64,000 nucleotides of DNA, taken from Orbilia blumenaviensis (taxonomy: Eukaryota; Ascomycota; Orbiliomycetes; Orbiliales; Orbiliaceae). The position numbers were made by a program, and so were the translations under genes. The DNA is taken from positions 620,001 through 684,000 of the forward strand of contig JAVHNS010000009.1 of assembly GCA_036872755.1 (NCBI GenBank), written 5' to 3'. Under the pieces are notes generated by a model. That model ran no database searches, was not told the origin of the DNA, and saw only the letters and a program-made list of their open reading frames with translations. The first letter of the stretch is position 1. Each line of letters begins with the position of its first letter. Below are positions 24,078 through 35,551 of the stretch, in pieces.

Positions 24078-25146
24078 ATGCCTGAACGGCCGTAGCTGTG
24101 TATGATCTTTGGATGACCTGATTCTGGACTAACCGACAGATTCGGATTACCGATTCTACCAAGTGCTCAAAGTGAGTAAGTATCTAACGATTCGGAGAAC
24201 CCCTTGTCATTTTTTTTCCTTCTTAATGTATGTACTATCGGGACGGATGGGATGTTGGATGCCGTGGATTGTGGATTCTCTGTAATACTGGTCTGGTCTG
24301 GTCTGTAGCCTAAAAACTGGCTCGTCCTTCCTTACTCCCTCCCATTCCTCTCAACCACCTTCCTTCTCTTCTTCTTCTTCTTCTTAACTTTCTTCTAAAT
24401 TAACTTCTGCTCCCTCTTCTCCTCTCCTCCTCTCCTCCTCCTCTTCCTCTCTCATATATATCCCCTGGGTCCTGTCTGTGTCGACCACGTTCGTTTGGTG
24501 ATTTATTATTATTACATAGCTGTAATATACTAGTCACTTTACTTTTTTTTTTTTTTTGTTATAGCGGTTCAGGTAAGCTCGCTTGCTCATTCGCCCAGCT
24601 TTGGCTTTTTTCTCTCTCTCTCTCTCGACGTACACCCCACACAGTTACACTGCTGCAAACTCGCCCGACGACTCGCTGTTTCCCGTCTGGCGATCCGGCT
24701 TGAGCCTTTCTGTTTTTTTCGCCATTAAAAGCTCTAAAAAAAGGGAAGGGACAGAAAAATTAGTCTTGAAAATCGGAGCAAATCAGGCCAATCCAGTCCA
24801 GCCCAATGCTATGTGCTATGTCTTTGGTTTGGTTTGATTGATTGATTGATTGGCGCGGCTCCCTAGCCTTTCGGGTGGTGGTGGTGGTTGATGCTTGCTA
24901 ATTATTATCACCCCCCGGCCGGCGGGCTTCCTCTGCTTTTGCTTCTGCTTCTGTGTCTGCTTGTGCCTCTGCTTGTGCCTCTGCGCTGTTAACTTCTTTT
25001 TATTTTTGTTTAACGCCCGTTAAAACCCGCCCCGTCAATTGGACTGTTGCAGGCTGCCAAAACAGATCTTTGGGCTCCCCTTTTTTTTATTTCCCTATTC
25101 TATCTTCTATCTTCCATCAATACTTCACCTCGATTTCTCTCTGCCT

Positions 25147-25153
25147 TCGTATA
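25147..25153 (+). promoter_or_regulatory. TCGTATA motif (sterol-response-element core), copy 3
   Basis: Exact TCGTATA about 420 nt upstream of the ERG5 start codon, the best placed of the three copies. Confidence 0.3.
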
Positions 25154-25570
25154 TTCGATTGCTCTGTGGAACCTCCTAGGAGCTTTTCTGGCTGGTAGTT
25201 GATATCAATTGCAATCGCATCGATATATTCCCCATTGTTTCTTCTTTTTCTTTTCATTTTCTGCTGCGGTATCCTTTTTATCTTGCTCTCTCTCTCGCTC
25301 TCGCTCTCGTCGCGACTTTCTTGCGCAGGTATCTAGGGCCCTGGTTCAATTTACACGAACACAAAAAAAAATCCTGACAAAAACTTAAAAAAACAAAAAA
25401 AAATCCACTTTATCAACCGAGCCTCATATCAATCGCTCTCATATTGAATCTCGTTAGCTAATATAATCTTTTTTTTCTTCTCTTATAGACAGATAGATAA
25501 GCAAGCCTGCTGCTAGAAAAGAAAGAAAAAAATAGAAGGAAAGCAAAACGCACAGCAAATCGCGTTCACA

Positions 25571-27638
25571 ATGGAGGCACCGGCTTCCTCAGCAGAGTTT
25601 ATCGCTGCTGCGCCCTCGCAGACGACCATTAACAATGCGCCGCTCGCTGGAACCGCGATCAACAGCCTCCTCCAGGGAGCTTCCGTCTGGTCTATCGCCT
25701 TGACCATGCTGGCTGCTTGTATCATCTACGATCAAGGTACTTTATTATTTTATTATTTTATTTAATTACTACCTCTCGACAATTATAAACGAAAAAATTT
25801 TTGCTAATTATTTTGTTCGAAAAAAATTGATAGTTATGTACATTTGGCGCAAGGGCAGTATTGCCGGTTCCATGTTCAAGATCCCGTTCATGGGTCCTTT
25901 CTTGGAATCTGTTTACCCGAAATTTGAGGCGTATCACGCCAAGTGGTACTCTGGGCCTCTTAGCTGCGTGTCGGTTTTCCACAAGTACGTATATCTACAT
26001 AATATTTCCTCGATATACACATAGATGCTTGGAAGCCAAGAAATAAAAAATAAAAAAAAAACTTCAATTCCTGTGAAAAGGGGGAGGGAAGAGGTTGTGT
26101 AGCTGGGCTTCATGTTTGCGTTTTTTTTTATATTGGCGCGGATTTGAGGAAAAACGTTGTGCTAACTAAGCTGAACCTTGTTTAGGTTCGTCGTCCTTGC
26201 ATCTACCCGAGACCTCGCCCGAAAGTGCCTCAACTCGCCCAGCTACGCCCGCCCATGTGTCGTTGATATTGCTATCAAGCTGCTCCGTCCCACCAACTTC
26301 GTTTTCCTCGACGGCAAGCGCCATGCCGATTTCCGAAAGGGTCTCAATGGCCTCTTCACCCGTCGTGCCATGGAATCCTACCTTCCAGGTCAGGAAGCTA
26401 TCTACGATAGATACTTCAAACGCTGGGTCGAGCTTAGCAAGTCTGGCAAGCAACAGCCATTCATGCCCGAATTCCGTGATATCAATGTCGCCCTCTCCTG
26501 CATGACTTTCTGCGGAAACTACATCTCCGCTAAGCAGGTCGCCATTATCACCGAGAACTACGTCAACATCACCGCCGCTTTGGATCTCGTTAACTTCCCA
26601 ATCATCATTCCGTTCACTCGTACCTGGTATGGTAAGAAATCGGCTGATTTCGTCCTTGCCACTTTCGAAGATTGCGCCCAGCAAGCCAAGGATGCCATGG
26701 CGGTTGAGGGAGCCGTCCCGATGTGTATTCTTGACCATTGGGTTAAGGCCATGATGGATGCCAGGGAATGGGAACGTCGTGTTGAGGCTGGAGAGGTTGA
26801 AATGAAATCTACCGGTGCACCATCTATCATCCGTGACTTCACCAATAAGGAAATCAGCGAGGCTCTCTTTGCTTTCTTGTTCGCTTCCCAGGATGCCACT
26901 TCCAGCGCCACCACCTGGATGTTCCAGCTTCTCGCCGATCGTCCCGAGGTTTTGGCTAAGGTCAGAGAGGAGCAGATGAGAGTCCGTGAGGGTGATATCT
27001 TCAAGCCAACTACTATGGATCTTTTGGACAACATGCCGTATACCAGAGCTATGGTCAAGGAGACTTTGAGATACCGACCACCAGTCTTGATGGTTCCTTA
27101 TGAAGTCAAGAAGGATTTCCCAGTTACCGATTCTTACACCGTTCCAAAAGGTAAGATTTTTCAGCTCTCGATGCTCGCCCCCACCCCCCACTCTTACAAT
27201 ATTAGGCGTAGATTCTAACTTTAAAATGATATATATAGGCTCTATGGTTGTCCCAACTTTGTACCCTGCTCTCCACGACCCTGAAGTTTACCCAGAACCT
27301 GGTACCTGGAAGCCGGAACGTTGGATCGATGGTGATGCTGAGAAGCAGACCAAAAACTGGCTCGTTTTCGGAACTGGTCCTCACTACTGCCTTGGTCAAC
27401 ATGTAAGTCTAAGTCACCTTTCTAAAAGCAAAAAACAAGAGGATTTCGAATTTACTAACAAAATTCGTTATAGTATGCTATTTGCAACTTGATGTTTATG
27501 GCTGCCAAGGCTGCTCTTCATCTCAACTGGGATCATTTCCCTACTGCAGACTCGGAAAAGATCAAGATCTTTGCCACCATCTTCCCCGAAGATGATTGCC
27601 ATTTGGTCTTTACCCCCCGCTCCGAGCTCTACGCTTAA
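25571..27638 (+). CDS. ERG5: Cytochrome P450 CYP61, sterol C-22 desaturase
   Basis: Exons 25571-25736, 25834-25984, 26186-27150, 27239-27402 and 27474-27638 give 536 residues with matching phases. It has an N-terminal membrane anchor ([14 protein letters not shown], about 38-52), an I-helix [14 protein letters not shown], ExxR at Glu398-Arg401, and the heme loop [12 protein letters not shown] with Cys478 as the thiolate ligand. The segments [24 protein letters not shown] and [10 protein letters not shown] are characteristic of CYP61 rather than CYP51. The enzyme introduces the C22-C23 double bond late in ergosterol synthesis, in the endoplasmic reticulum with a P450 reductase. Length and exon joins look intact. 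Three TCGTATA motifs lie upstream. Confidence 0.95.
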
Positions 27639-28651
27639 GCTTGATGAATGAATGAGCATGTTGTCCCTTTTTTGCGTTTTAATGTTTTGATTCCCCCTGG
27701 CCTTTTTGAGATACCGCTTTTTTTTTACAACATTTACACCCAACCTTTTCTACCTTCTTATTCTTATTCTTCTCGAGAAGCACGCTATGGCTAGTCCCTC
27801 GCCATCAGTTTACTTTGATGCAACGAGTGGTCTATCCCCTTTTTTAATTCACGAACAAGCAGCAATTTGGTTTTAACCAACCACTATCGACAAAAGATTA
27901 GAACGAAAATCCGATAGAACGAAACGAACATGAACAAAAGCAAAGTCTTTGCTTTTTTGTTTTTAAACTACCTTTTTGCGATTCAGCGACTTCTTTTATC
28001 TTCTTCTTCTTTCTACCTACGGCTTTTTTTGGGTTTTTCTCTTCTTCCTTTGCAAATGGTATTTGAGTCTGTTCAGGGTTTTTTTTTTGTACAAAATACT
28101 TTTTCCCCCTTTTTCACCTTCGCCGAGGTTTTTTTTTGTGGTATTACAGCTATACTGCAAACATCACCGATGTAAGGGCCCTGTTCGACTTTTTTTCCTT
28201 TTTAACTTTAGACCATTTGCAACCTCTGGATTTTGGGATGAAGGACGGCTGTTGGTATTTTGAACTTTTTTTGTTTGTTTTTTTGTGCCCCTGTTTCTTT
28301 TTGCGCTACTCTACGTACGAGAGAGAGGATTTATATTTGTATAATAATGTTAATAGAGTCGATGTGTGTGTCGGATGGCTGCCCTGAAGGAAGGAAGGAA
28401 TGGGAGCATATTATATTGGAGCGAGAAGGAGAATAAATAAAAAAAAAAAAGAATTGAAATGAACTAAATATGTGTGTGTCGGCGTAAAGACTATACTGTG
28501 ATACTGGGGGGGTTCTTAATAGTAAGGGGGTGGAGCGGTTCGGAACGGTTTGACAGGTCCCATAAGTTTAAACTGTGTAGACCATGGATTTACAAAATTA
28601 AGTTCATAAATTATTTCATAGATTTGATATACCATACAAAAGGGGTCAAAA
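27639..28651. other. Intergenic downstream of ERG5
   Basis: T-rich 3' flank of ERG5 running to the TIR element at 28652. The many Phe-rich frames (for example 27930-28387) are products of T-rich DNA, not genes. An A-run (28440-28450) lies near the end. Confidence 0.5.
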
Positions 28652-29187
28652 CGTACTGAACTCAACACTCGATTTACAAAACACACACACTGAACTTTCA
28701 AGCGAGATCTTGACCCGACAAAAATCGATCTAATGTAGATAGTTATGTTAATTTAACGTACATGTTTATTACCATCAGACAAAAAAAATTTTTAATTTTT
28801 CTTTAAGAGAGTTATCAGTGCGTCTCGGTTTTTTCGGCTTTGTATTGTCTAGTTCCAACGAGGCCAGTCTCAGCCAGCTTGTCCGCTTGTCAGCCTCTCT
28901 GTCCAGCCTACTGGCACGACTATTAACCTGTGTATCAACGAGACTGGCTGCTAAACCAGCTGCTAGCTTAGAGCTAGTAGGCAAGCAGGCAAGCAGGCAA
29001 GCAGGCAAAATAAGCTGGCGGAGATTTATTAAAAATTTTCTTAAGAAAAATCCATATTTTTTTATTTATTTATTTTTTTGGCTGATGGTAATAAATATAT
29101 TATATTAACGTACTTATACCCAAGATCTCACTTAAAAGTTCAGTGTCTGTTTTGTAAATCGAGTGTGCGTTTTTGAGTTCAGTGTGT
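28652..29187. mobile_element. Long-TIR (foldback/MITE-like) element
   Basis: The left arm (28652 to about 28812) reads ACTGAACTCAA..ACTCGATTTACAAAAC..CACTGAACTT..GAGATCTTG..TTATTACCATCAG. The right arm (about 29028-29187) carries the same blocks in the same order on the opposite strand, with indels. Each arm has ACTGAACT twice, giving subterminal repeats. The ~200-nt centre contains a GCAAGCAG tandem (about 28979-29007) and no coding frame. The total is about 536 bp. The arms have diverged, so it is probably old. I see no obvious target-site duplication. It shares no visible sequence with the element at 3480-3750. Confidence 0.75.
28979..29007. repeat. Tandem GCAAGCAG repeat
   Basis: Three and a half copies of the 8-bp unit GCAAGCAG inside the long-TIR element. 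Possibly a replication-slippage tract. Confidence 0.8.
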
Positions 29188-29674
29188 TCTGGCTCCAAGG
29201 ACCGATTGATACTCAGGTGGATTGTACTATGCTTAGGTTAATGGTAAATATGGGTGTTCTATCAAGTGGGCCCTGGGGTTGGAGAGCTTATATACAAAGC
29301 TATAATAACAATGAAGTTACAGTGTCTAGGGGCCCAGCGCCTATTACATGGATCCCTAAACAGGTTACCGTGTGTTATGTTACCCAGGCTGGTTGGATCT
29401 TGACTGTGTGTTGACCTTGTTGTATTCTGCGCACCACCGCATAGGTGCGCGGCCTGACAGTTAAGATTTGAAAACCCTTATATAAATTTGTATAAGAAAA
29501 ATTTCAAGAAAAATTTCTAAGTAATCTAAAAATAATAAATTTTTTTGCAGATTTACTAGGGAATCGCCCCTTGCGCTGGCTCAACTTTAACCTTCTTGCA
29601 ACAATGCAGGAGGGCATAGAACTTATTTATATATAAAAAATTAAAACTAATATCTGGCTCTAAAATAAGTCTGA
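29188..29674. other. Intergenic downstream of the NLR gene
   Basis: About 490 nt between the TIR element and the NLR stop codon. It contains one inverted GCGCACC/GGTGCGC pair (about 29428-29448) that could form a small hairpin. No gene. Confidence 0.5.
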
Positions 29675-32600
29675 CTATTCTATAAATTCTAAATATTCGA
29701 TGATTTCCTTATTTCCCCAAAGCGATTGGGGTGTATTATTATCATCATCTTTAACATCAACCTTAGCACCGTTATTTACCAGCAAATCGAAAATTTCCTG
29801 GTTGGCTGCAGCTGCAGCTGCATGCAATGCTGTTCTCCCTTTTTTATCGCTGAGCTCTAAATTTGCACCATGATGCAATAGGAGCTTTACAGCTTCGATC
29901 TTACCAAGGAGAGCTGCTAAAAACAAAGGGGAAATACCTTCAGTACTTTGGGCATCAATATTTGCCCCTTCCCTTATGAGTAGTTCGACAACATCGAGAT
30001 ATCCTTCACCCAATGCTACATGAAGGAGCCTGCACCCCTTTGATATAGCGTTAACATTCGCTTCCCCCTTGTGTATCAAAACTTTAACAACCGCCAGATA
30101 CCCTTTCTGGACCGCCACATGCAAAGGAGTAAATCCCGCTCGGTTCACTACATTTGAGGCAGCTCCGAGTTCCAGTAGGTACTCCACGATATCGGTCTCT
30201 CCATACCGGGCGGCAGAGAATAGTACGCTCTCGCCGTCCTCATTCTTAGCCTCAATGTTTGCACCATACTGATGTAGTACCTTCACGCTATCTCTCGCTT
30301 TTCCCATTGCCGGTCGACGGAATTCGCCCAAAGTGTCATACATACCGCATTTTTCCACACCCATCGCGGCCATGTGGAGAGGCGTTAATTTTCTGACGTC
30401 TTCGGCTGCAATATTAGCACCATTCTCGAGAAGCACTTGCATAGTGCTTGCGTCCCGACGCGCTGCCGCAATATGCAATACCGTCCAGTTTTCTTGTTCC
30501 AATCTCAGAATCCAACCCATCACCCCCCCCCTAAATCCAATCTCTACCCCAACGTTGGCACCAGCAGCTACTAGAACCCTAACTATTTCACTATGCGATC
30601 GCGTTACGGCCAATGAAAGCGTACTTACTCCCCAACGCGTATCCTCTGGGATGTTAGAACCGTTATCTATGAGAAATTTGACGATTCCAATGTGACCCAT
30701 CACCGTGGCCCATTGCAGGGCAGTCCAGCCATGCCGTATATCTCCAGATCTGATGAGAATTTGTAAATCAATTAAAACGGCCTCGGAAATCTCCTCCGGA
30801 TGCGAATATGGCCTGTCTAAATGATTTCCCTGAAACGCATCCCGGGCATCGATCTCACAGTTTGCTCCGACGAGAAGCTTGACGACATTTTCTCTGCCGT
30901 GATGGGCCGCGAGAGACAGCGGTGTCCGCCCGTCGCCGTTCTTAAGATTAGGGTTGGCACCTTTCCGTAACAACAGCTGAACTATTGCTTCGTCTCCTCT
31001 TCTAGAGGCTAGTGATAACGGGGTTTCGCCTGGTAGGTCTGAGCTCCTCAATTCCTCCAAATCCCCCAGATCCTCCGAGCCCTCCGAGTCCTGATCGACA
31101 TTTTCCATGCTAAAGAGTATCTCTGATGCAAGATATGTTCTTCGCCTCCAATTTCCGTTTGAAGTACCCCGGCTTCGCACGTCAAAATCGACTTTGCTAG
31201 TTTTGAGAAGCATCTCGACAACGGTTTCATTCCCATGTCGAGCGGCGTGCCACAAAGGTGTCCGACCATACCTATCCTTTAAGTCCGGATTCTCTTGATA
31301 TACCATCAGTCTTTCAACTACGTAATCTAGACCAAATAAAGCTGCAATGTGCAAACTCGTCATATTCAAGGGGGTCTTCCAAATTTCAAAACCCCAAAAA
31401 GATTCCTTCGCCATTAGTGCTTGGCTCAAAGCCTCTACCTTTCTCGGGCAGTCTAGAATGCTTATAATTTCCCGGGCTAACGTTGGGGTGTCGCGAGCAT
31501 GATGACCCCAGTTTTGTGCGGCGTAGCGGTAGAACCGATCGTAGGCCAGCCAAAATCTTACTTCGTGCCACCCAGTCGGGGATCCGGGGAACGACAAGCA
31601 AGTAAGGCACGTTTTCGCAAGGTCTGTCTGTGCATCTGGGAAAAAATCTTGACGCTTAAATTCAAAATACTTTTCTGCAGTATGATGGACGAAGCGGACG
31701 ATGGATGTCTCTTCTTCCAAGGTGACAATTCCAGCGCAGACCGCGAACAGCAGCTTCTTGTCGTAGAGATCGTTATAATCGATCTCAGTTTCGCTCGTCT
31801 CAAATTCCATAGATTCCATAGCCAGGAGGGCGTGTTGAACTTCATCAAGTTTCAAAGGCCGCAATGCGAATGAGAGTAGCTTTAACATTCTCATCGCTAA
31901 TTCGCTCCTGTCCCTCTCTTGTCCTTTCCGTATCCTTTCTATGGCTTCGTCATAGGTATCGTTTAGTCTCTCTGGCAATGTCCGTAAGGCGTTCCGCAGG
32001 GTTCCGACTCTGAGTTTGCTGGCTATCGACTGAACATGCAACTTTGCTAGGAGAAACCTAGATGATAGCTTAGAATGCATACACTGGATAGAGTAAACTT
32101 TTGAGGGACTAGGAGATATTGTGCAAGCGTACATTCCGTCGACCTTTGCAATAATTCGATCCAATATCTCATCCTCAAGACCCGGGTTTGCGGCGCAAAG
32201 GTTTGCTAAATGAGTCTCTTCCTTCACTCGAGTACCGATATACATTCTCATATCTCCTTCCTGGGCTGTAACTCTGAAGTGGATAGCGTCTCGAAGCACC
32301 CCTTCCATGGCTTCTAGCGGACGGGAGGTAAAGAAAATCTGGACGTTGGAACTTAAACCCAGCAGGTGTGACAACAGAGAACTTCTCGTTTTATTTGTGT
32401 CATCGCATTCGTCAAGAGCATCCACAATAATATAGACTTTAGAAAAGAGTTTGATGGTGGAACAAAGCTCTTCTCGTAGTTCAATAATGGATGGCGGGGT
32501 ATTTGACTCTTTATACGACTTGTAAAGCTTCGAAAGTGATTTTGGAGTTTCGACAGTCTGGAGTAATTGGCGGATAAGACTACCAATCAACTGATCTATC

Positions 32601-34231
32601 GTTTGAAAATTCCTTTCTGCATAAGCACAGTACAAAAAAGCTAAACCTGCTTTCTTCTGTTGCGCTGCAGCTATGCTTTTTTCAATGGTGTCGATAACGA
32701 TAGACCTATTTCAGCGTTAGGATTCTCCGATATAAGGTAAACAAGAATCGGGAGGTATACGCAAGAACAGTTTTTCCCGTGCCGGCTATTCCTAGTTAGC
32801 CCATTATTTTACACAGTTATGGCCCATCTGGAATACTCACGGGAGCCGATGCACCACAATATTCTGTTTTTCCCATCCAGCCATTCTCTAAAATATTGGC
32901 TATTGAGCAGATAGCTCCCCGTGCCTTCCTGGTATTGGGTTAGAATGTCTCTATGTTTCTCTTGGCTCTTTAAACTCGACAGCCAGTTGAGGATTTTGAT
33001 ATCTTCATCCCTCCGTAAAGTCTGAAGAACTAATTCCTACTAGTCAGGGGCCCAGTCACTGTTCGATAGACCTTGTAATGAGCAACTAACCGTCCTGGAC
33101 AGTAGCATTTGTGTTGCTTGAAATTTTATGGATTGCCTTTACGTTTTCGTGAACTATGTATATTTAGTGGGAATCAATTTCATAGGTGGGGTGATCAGTT
33201 GACCCACTGGATGGTAATATATCAATCGCCCTTTGCACATCTTGAAGACCCCTTACTGGAACATATTGAAGAAGCTCCTTCCCAAATGCAGCCGCTGTCG
33301 CGGAAGCATAGCACTGCCATGCATCATTTTTATGCGAATCTGCATAGTCGCAGATACCTCGAATTATGAGGCAAGGGAAATGATTCATAAGCCCAGCGGC
33401 TTCCATTTCGACGCAAAGACACCCTTCTCCAACGTGCTCTATAATTCTATCTCGTGTAGCGGCATTCTTGATTAGTGTATTGCCTGACGCGATAATGCCA
33501 TAGTGAATTTCTGGATTAACCGATTCTCTTCCCTCGCGTTCTATTTCCTCGCTATTATCACAGCCACGGCAATCTCGGCCGTCAATATGAACGTATGCCG
33601 ATTTGAACAGTCGGTCATTCTCAAATCCTTGGTGTAAAAATCCTGGATTGGTTTTTGATGATTTCTTCATTTTGGGGTTGGATTTCCACATCGCCTCGAG
33701 AAGTTCCGGGATCTGGGGTTCTGCGATGCAGTGCTCCGCCTGTAGATTAGACAGTGCATTCAGTAGTACTGCCGGGGGCATGTTGAGAAAGTCTTTTCGT
33801 TCGAGGACCCCTCCGGATTTCGCTTTTACAAGATCATACTGGACGACGCCACCAGTAGACCCGTCGGGTTGACTGACGACAACATCGCCGAGTCGGATAT
33901 CGTAACCTGCTTCGGGTCTGGCTATGCCGCCGCCGATTCCAACTAGGAGACCAATTCTGATTTCAGGGAGGGAGGAAAGTAGGTTGGATGCCGTGGTCGC
34001 CGCCGAAGTTGTTCCATACACCCCTGCCGCGAGCGAGGCGATCACAATGTTATGTTTACCCATTCGACCCCAGGTGTAGGAGTTCGTATCACTCGGGTGC
34101 TGAGAAAAGCCGTGTGGCTCATCATGTCGCTCATCAAGCAAAGCGGTTGCTGATGCGCGTTCAATCGGGAGGGCTGCTATCCACCCTATGGTGTAGAGAC
34201 CAGGGCTGTCTAAAATTGCACGCGCCGACAT
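29675..34231 (-). CDS. NLR-like protein: purine-nucleoside-phosphorylase domain, NACHT ATPase, ankyrin repeats
   Basis: Six exons on the minus strand: 34231-33208, 33153-33091, 33029-32841, 32791-32761, 32705-32133 and 32057-29675. They total 1420 residues in continuous phase. Residues 1 to about 340 are a PNP_UDP-type phosphorylase domain (GWIAALPIE; VGIGGGIARPEAGYDIRLGDVVVSQP; CVEMEAAGLMN). The NACHT Walker A is GTGKT with Lys432, formed by a 31-nt exon, and Walker B is VDALDE (530-535), followed by FTSRPLE. About 13 ankyrin repeats fill residues from about 865 to the end. Fungal NLRs of this layout are thought to mediate self/non-self recognition and programmed cell death, with the PNP domain as effector or nucleotide sensor. 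The function here is inferred from architecture only. No truncation seen. Confidence 0.9.
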
Positions 34232-35496
34232 GGGCAATATCTAGTCTCGGTCCCAGACGCTGTTGACCACGGCAATATCGTAACTTATAATTAGCTTAGC
34301 TTAGGCCTATTTGAATAATCGTCGATCGGGATGAAGTTGACGAAAGTTTTACGGAAGGAAAAAATTGCTTGAACGATCTACTCGATTTTATATGGCGGCT
34401 TTTATTAATATTACCCCGCTTGCCCTACCCCGCAGAATTCGAAGGACGGCTACAAACCATTGATTGTCAGGTCGGCATATCGCGCAACTCTCAGCCTCGC
34501 AATATTAATGCAAACGGATCCCGCAGGATGATATCCAGAACATAGAGCTTCTGCTCAGCTCTAGCTAGCTGGAGGGTTATATAATCCCTGGTCGCGCGAT
34601 TTCTTTAACATCCAATTAATTAATCAACAGATATACTACCCTCTCTATTGTAGAATAGATTAGAAGGTCCGCAGCAAGGTTATAATTACATAGCCCTGTC
34701 TACCTGATCGTGAACAAATAGCAACAAAAGTAAAGCAAAAACTGCAACACAACTGGGAACAAATTTCCTATATTTAAGCAAAATACTAGTTAACTACCAT
34801 ACGGGGTTTTGACTGGTTTCTCAAGACGGTTTATAGAAAAAAGGGAACTTAAAACAGTATAAATAACGATTTGAAAGAGAACAAGGCGGCTTGCTTTCTT
34901 TTTAAACCGTTTTCATATTCGAAAACTGTCCCAGAAAAGTACCGAAAACTCCTACGGTAGGTACCTAGGTAGACAGCACACAAGTGGGCAGCTGTAGTTA
35001 TAGTTATTTTTCTAAGTTATCATTTAAACAAATCATAGCTAGCTTACATTCAGTATATATAGGCTAGGTAACCTTGAAAGTTTATACACAGCTTGGGGTC
35101 CCCTTTGCCAAAAAGAAAATACAACAAAGACAAAAAAAAAACTGTGTTGCCGTCCCACCAGGTCCACCTTCAAAATTCTGCGAGCGCAAGAAAAACCGTA
35201 CGCTTTCGAATCCGCATCAAAAACCCTTCAAGAACTACCTACCACCTTCCAAACCTCACCCCCACCTCGACGCCCATTGACTCGCGGCAGGCGGCCTACG
35301 ACTCCTCGAGCCTTTTCCGTATACCAATCGATCGCGGTCCGGAGGGGAAGCTGCAAGATGAGCTGAGCGAGGCTCCTGGAGAACCAAAAAGCCGATAACC
35401 ACCATACTGTACTATACGACCCGGGGTTCCGACTTCCAAAACATCCCACCAACCAACACCTATCTATCGATCTAACCCACGCTATCAAAATTTAAA

Positions 35497-35535
<39 letters not shown>

Positions 35536-35551
35536 CAAAAATAATACTATC
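34232..35551. other. Divergent intergenic region between NLR and NAM9 genes
   Basis: 1.3 kb carrying both promoters. The NAM9 side ends in a T35 run (35499-35533) only 18 nt before the start codon. A TAGGTACCTAGGTA palindromic cluster lies near 34955-34973. No gene called. Confidence 0.5.
35499..35533 (+). repeat. T35 homopolymer directly upstream of the NAM9 start
   Basis: Thirty-five consecutive T, ending 18 nt before the ATG at 35552. Poly(dT) tracts exclude nucleosomes and can serve as core-promoter elements; its length may vary among strains. Confidence 0.85.

Larger units (their letters stand above)
21988..25570. other. 3.6-kb region between MCM3 and ERG5
   Basis: Unusually long gap for this window. 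It holds the MCM3 3' flank, A- and T-runs (A17 near 22281), a CT-rich tract at about 24320-24460 typical of a strong fungal promoter or leader, and a GAGCAG micro-repeat near 24037. I found no ORF with domain or splice support and no RNA gene. A long ERG5 5' UTR is possible, perhaps intron-containing. Confidence 0.5.

Noticed and set aside
26166..27191. 341-codon minus frame opposite ERG5
   Set aside because: Antisense shadow of the codon-biased ERG5 exon 3.
25571..27638. First impression of CYP51/ERG11
   Set aside because: The [12 protein letters not shown] and [10 protein letters not shown] segments and the heme loop fit CYP61/ERG5, not CYP51.
27930..28387. Several Phe/Leu-rich + frames that look like membrane proteins
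   Set aside because: Products of a T-rich 3' flank of ERG5; no start context or conserved pattern.
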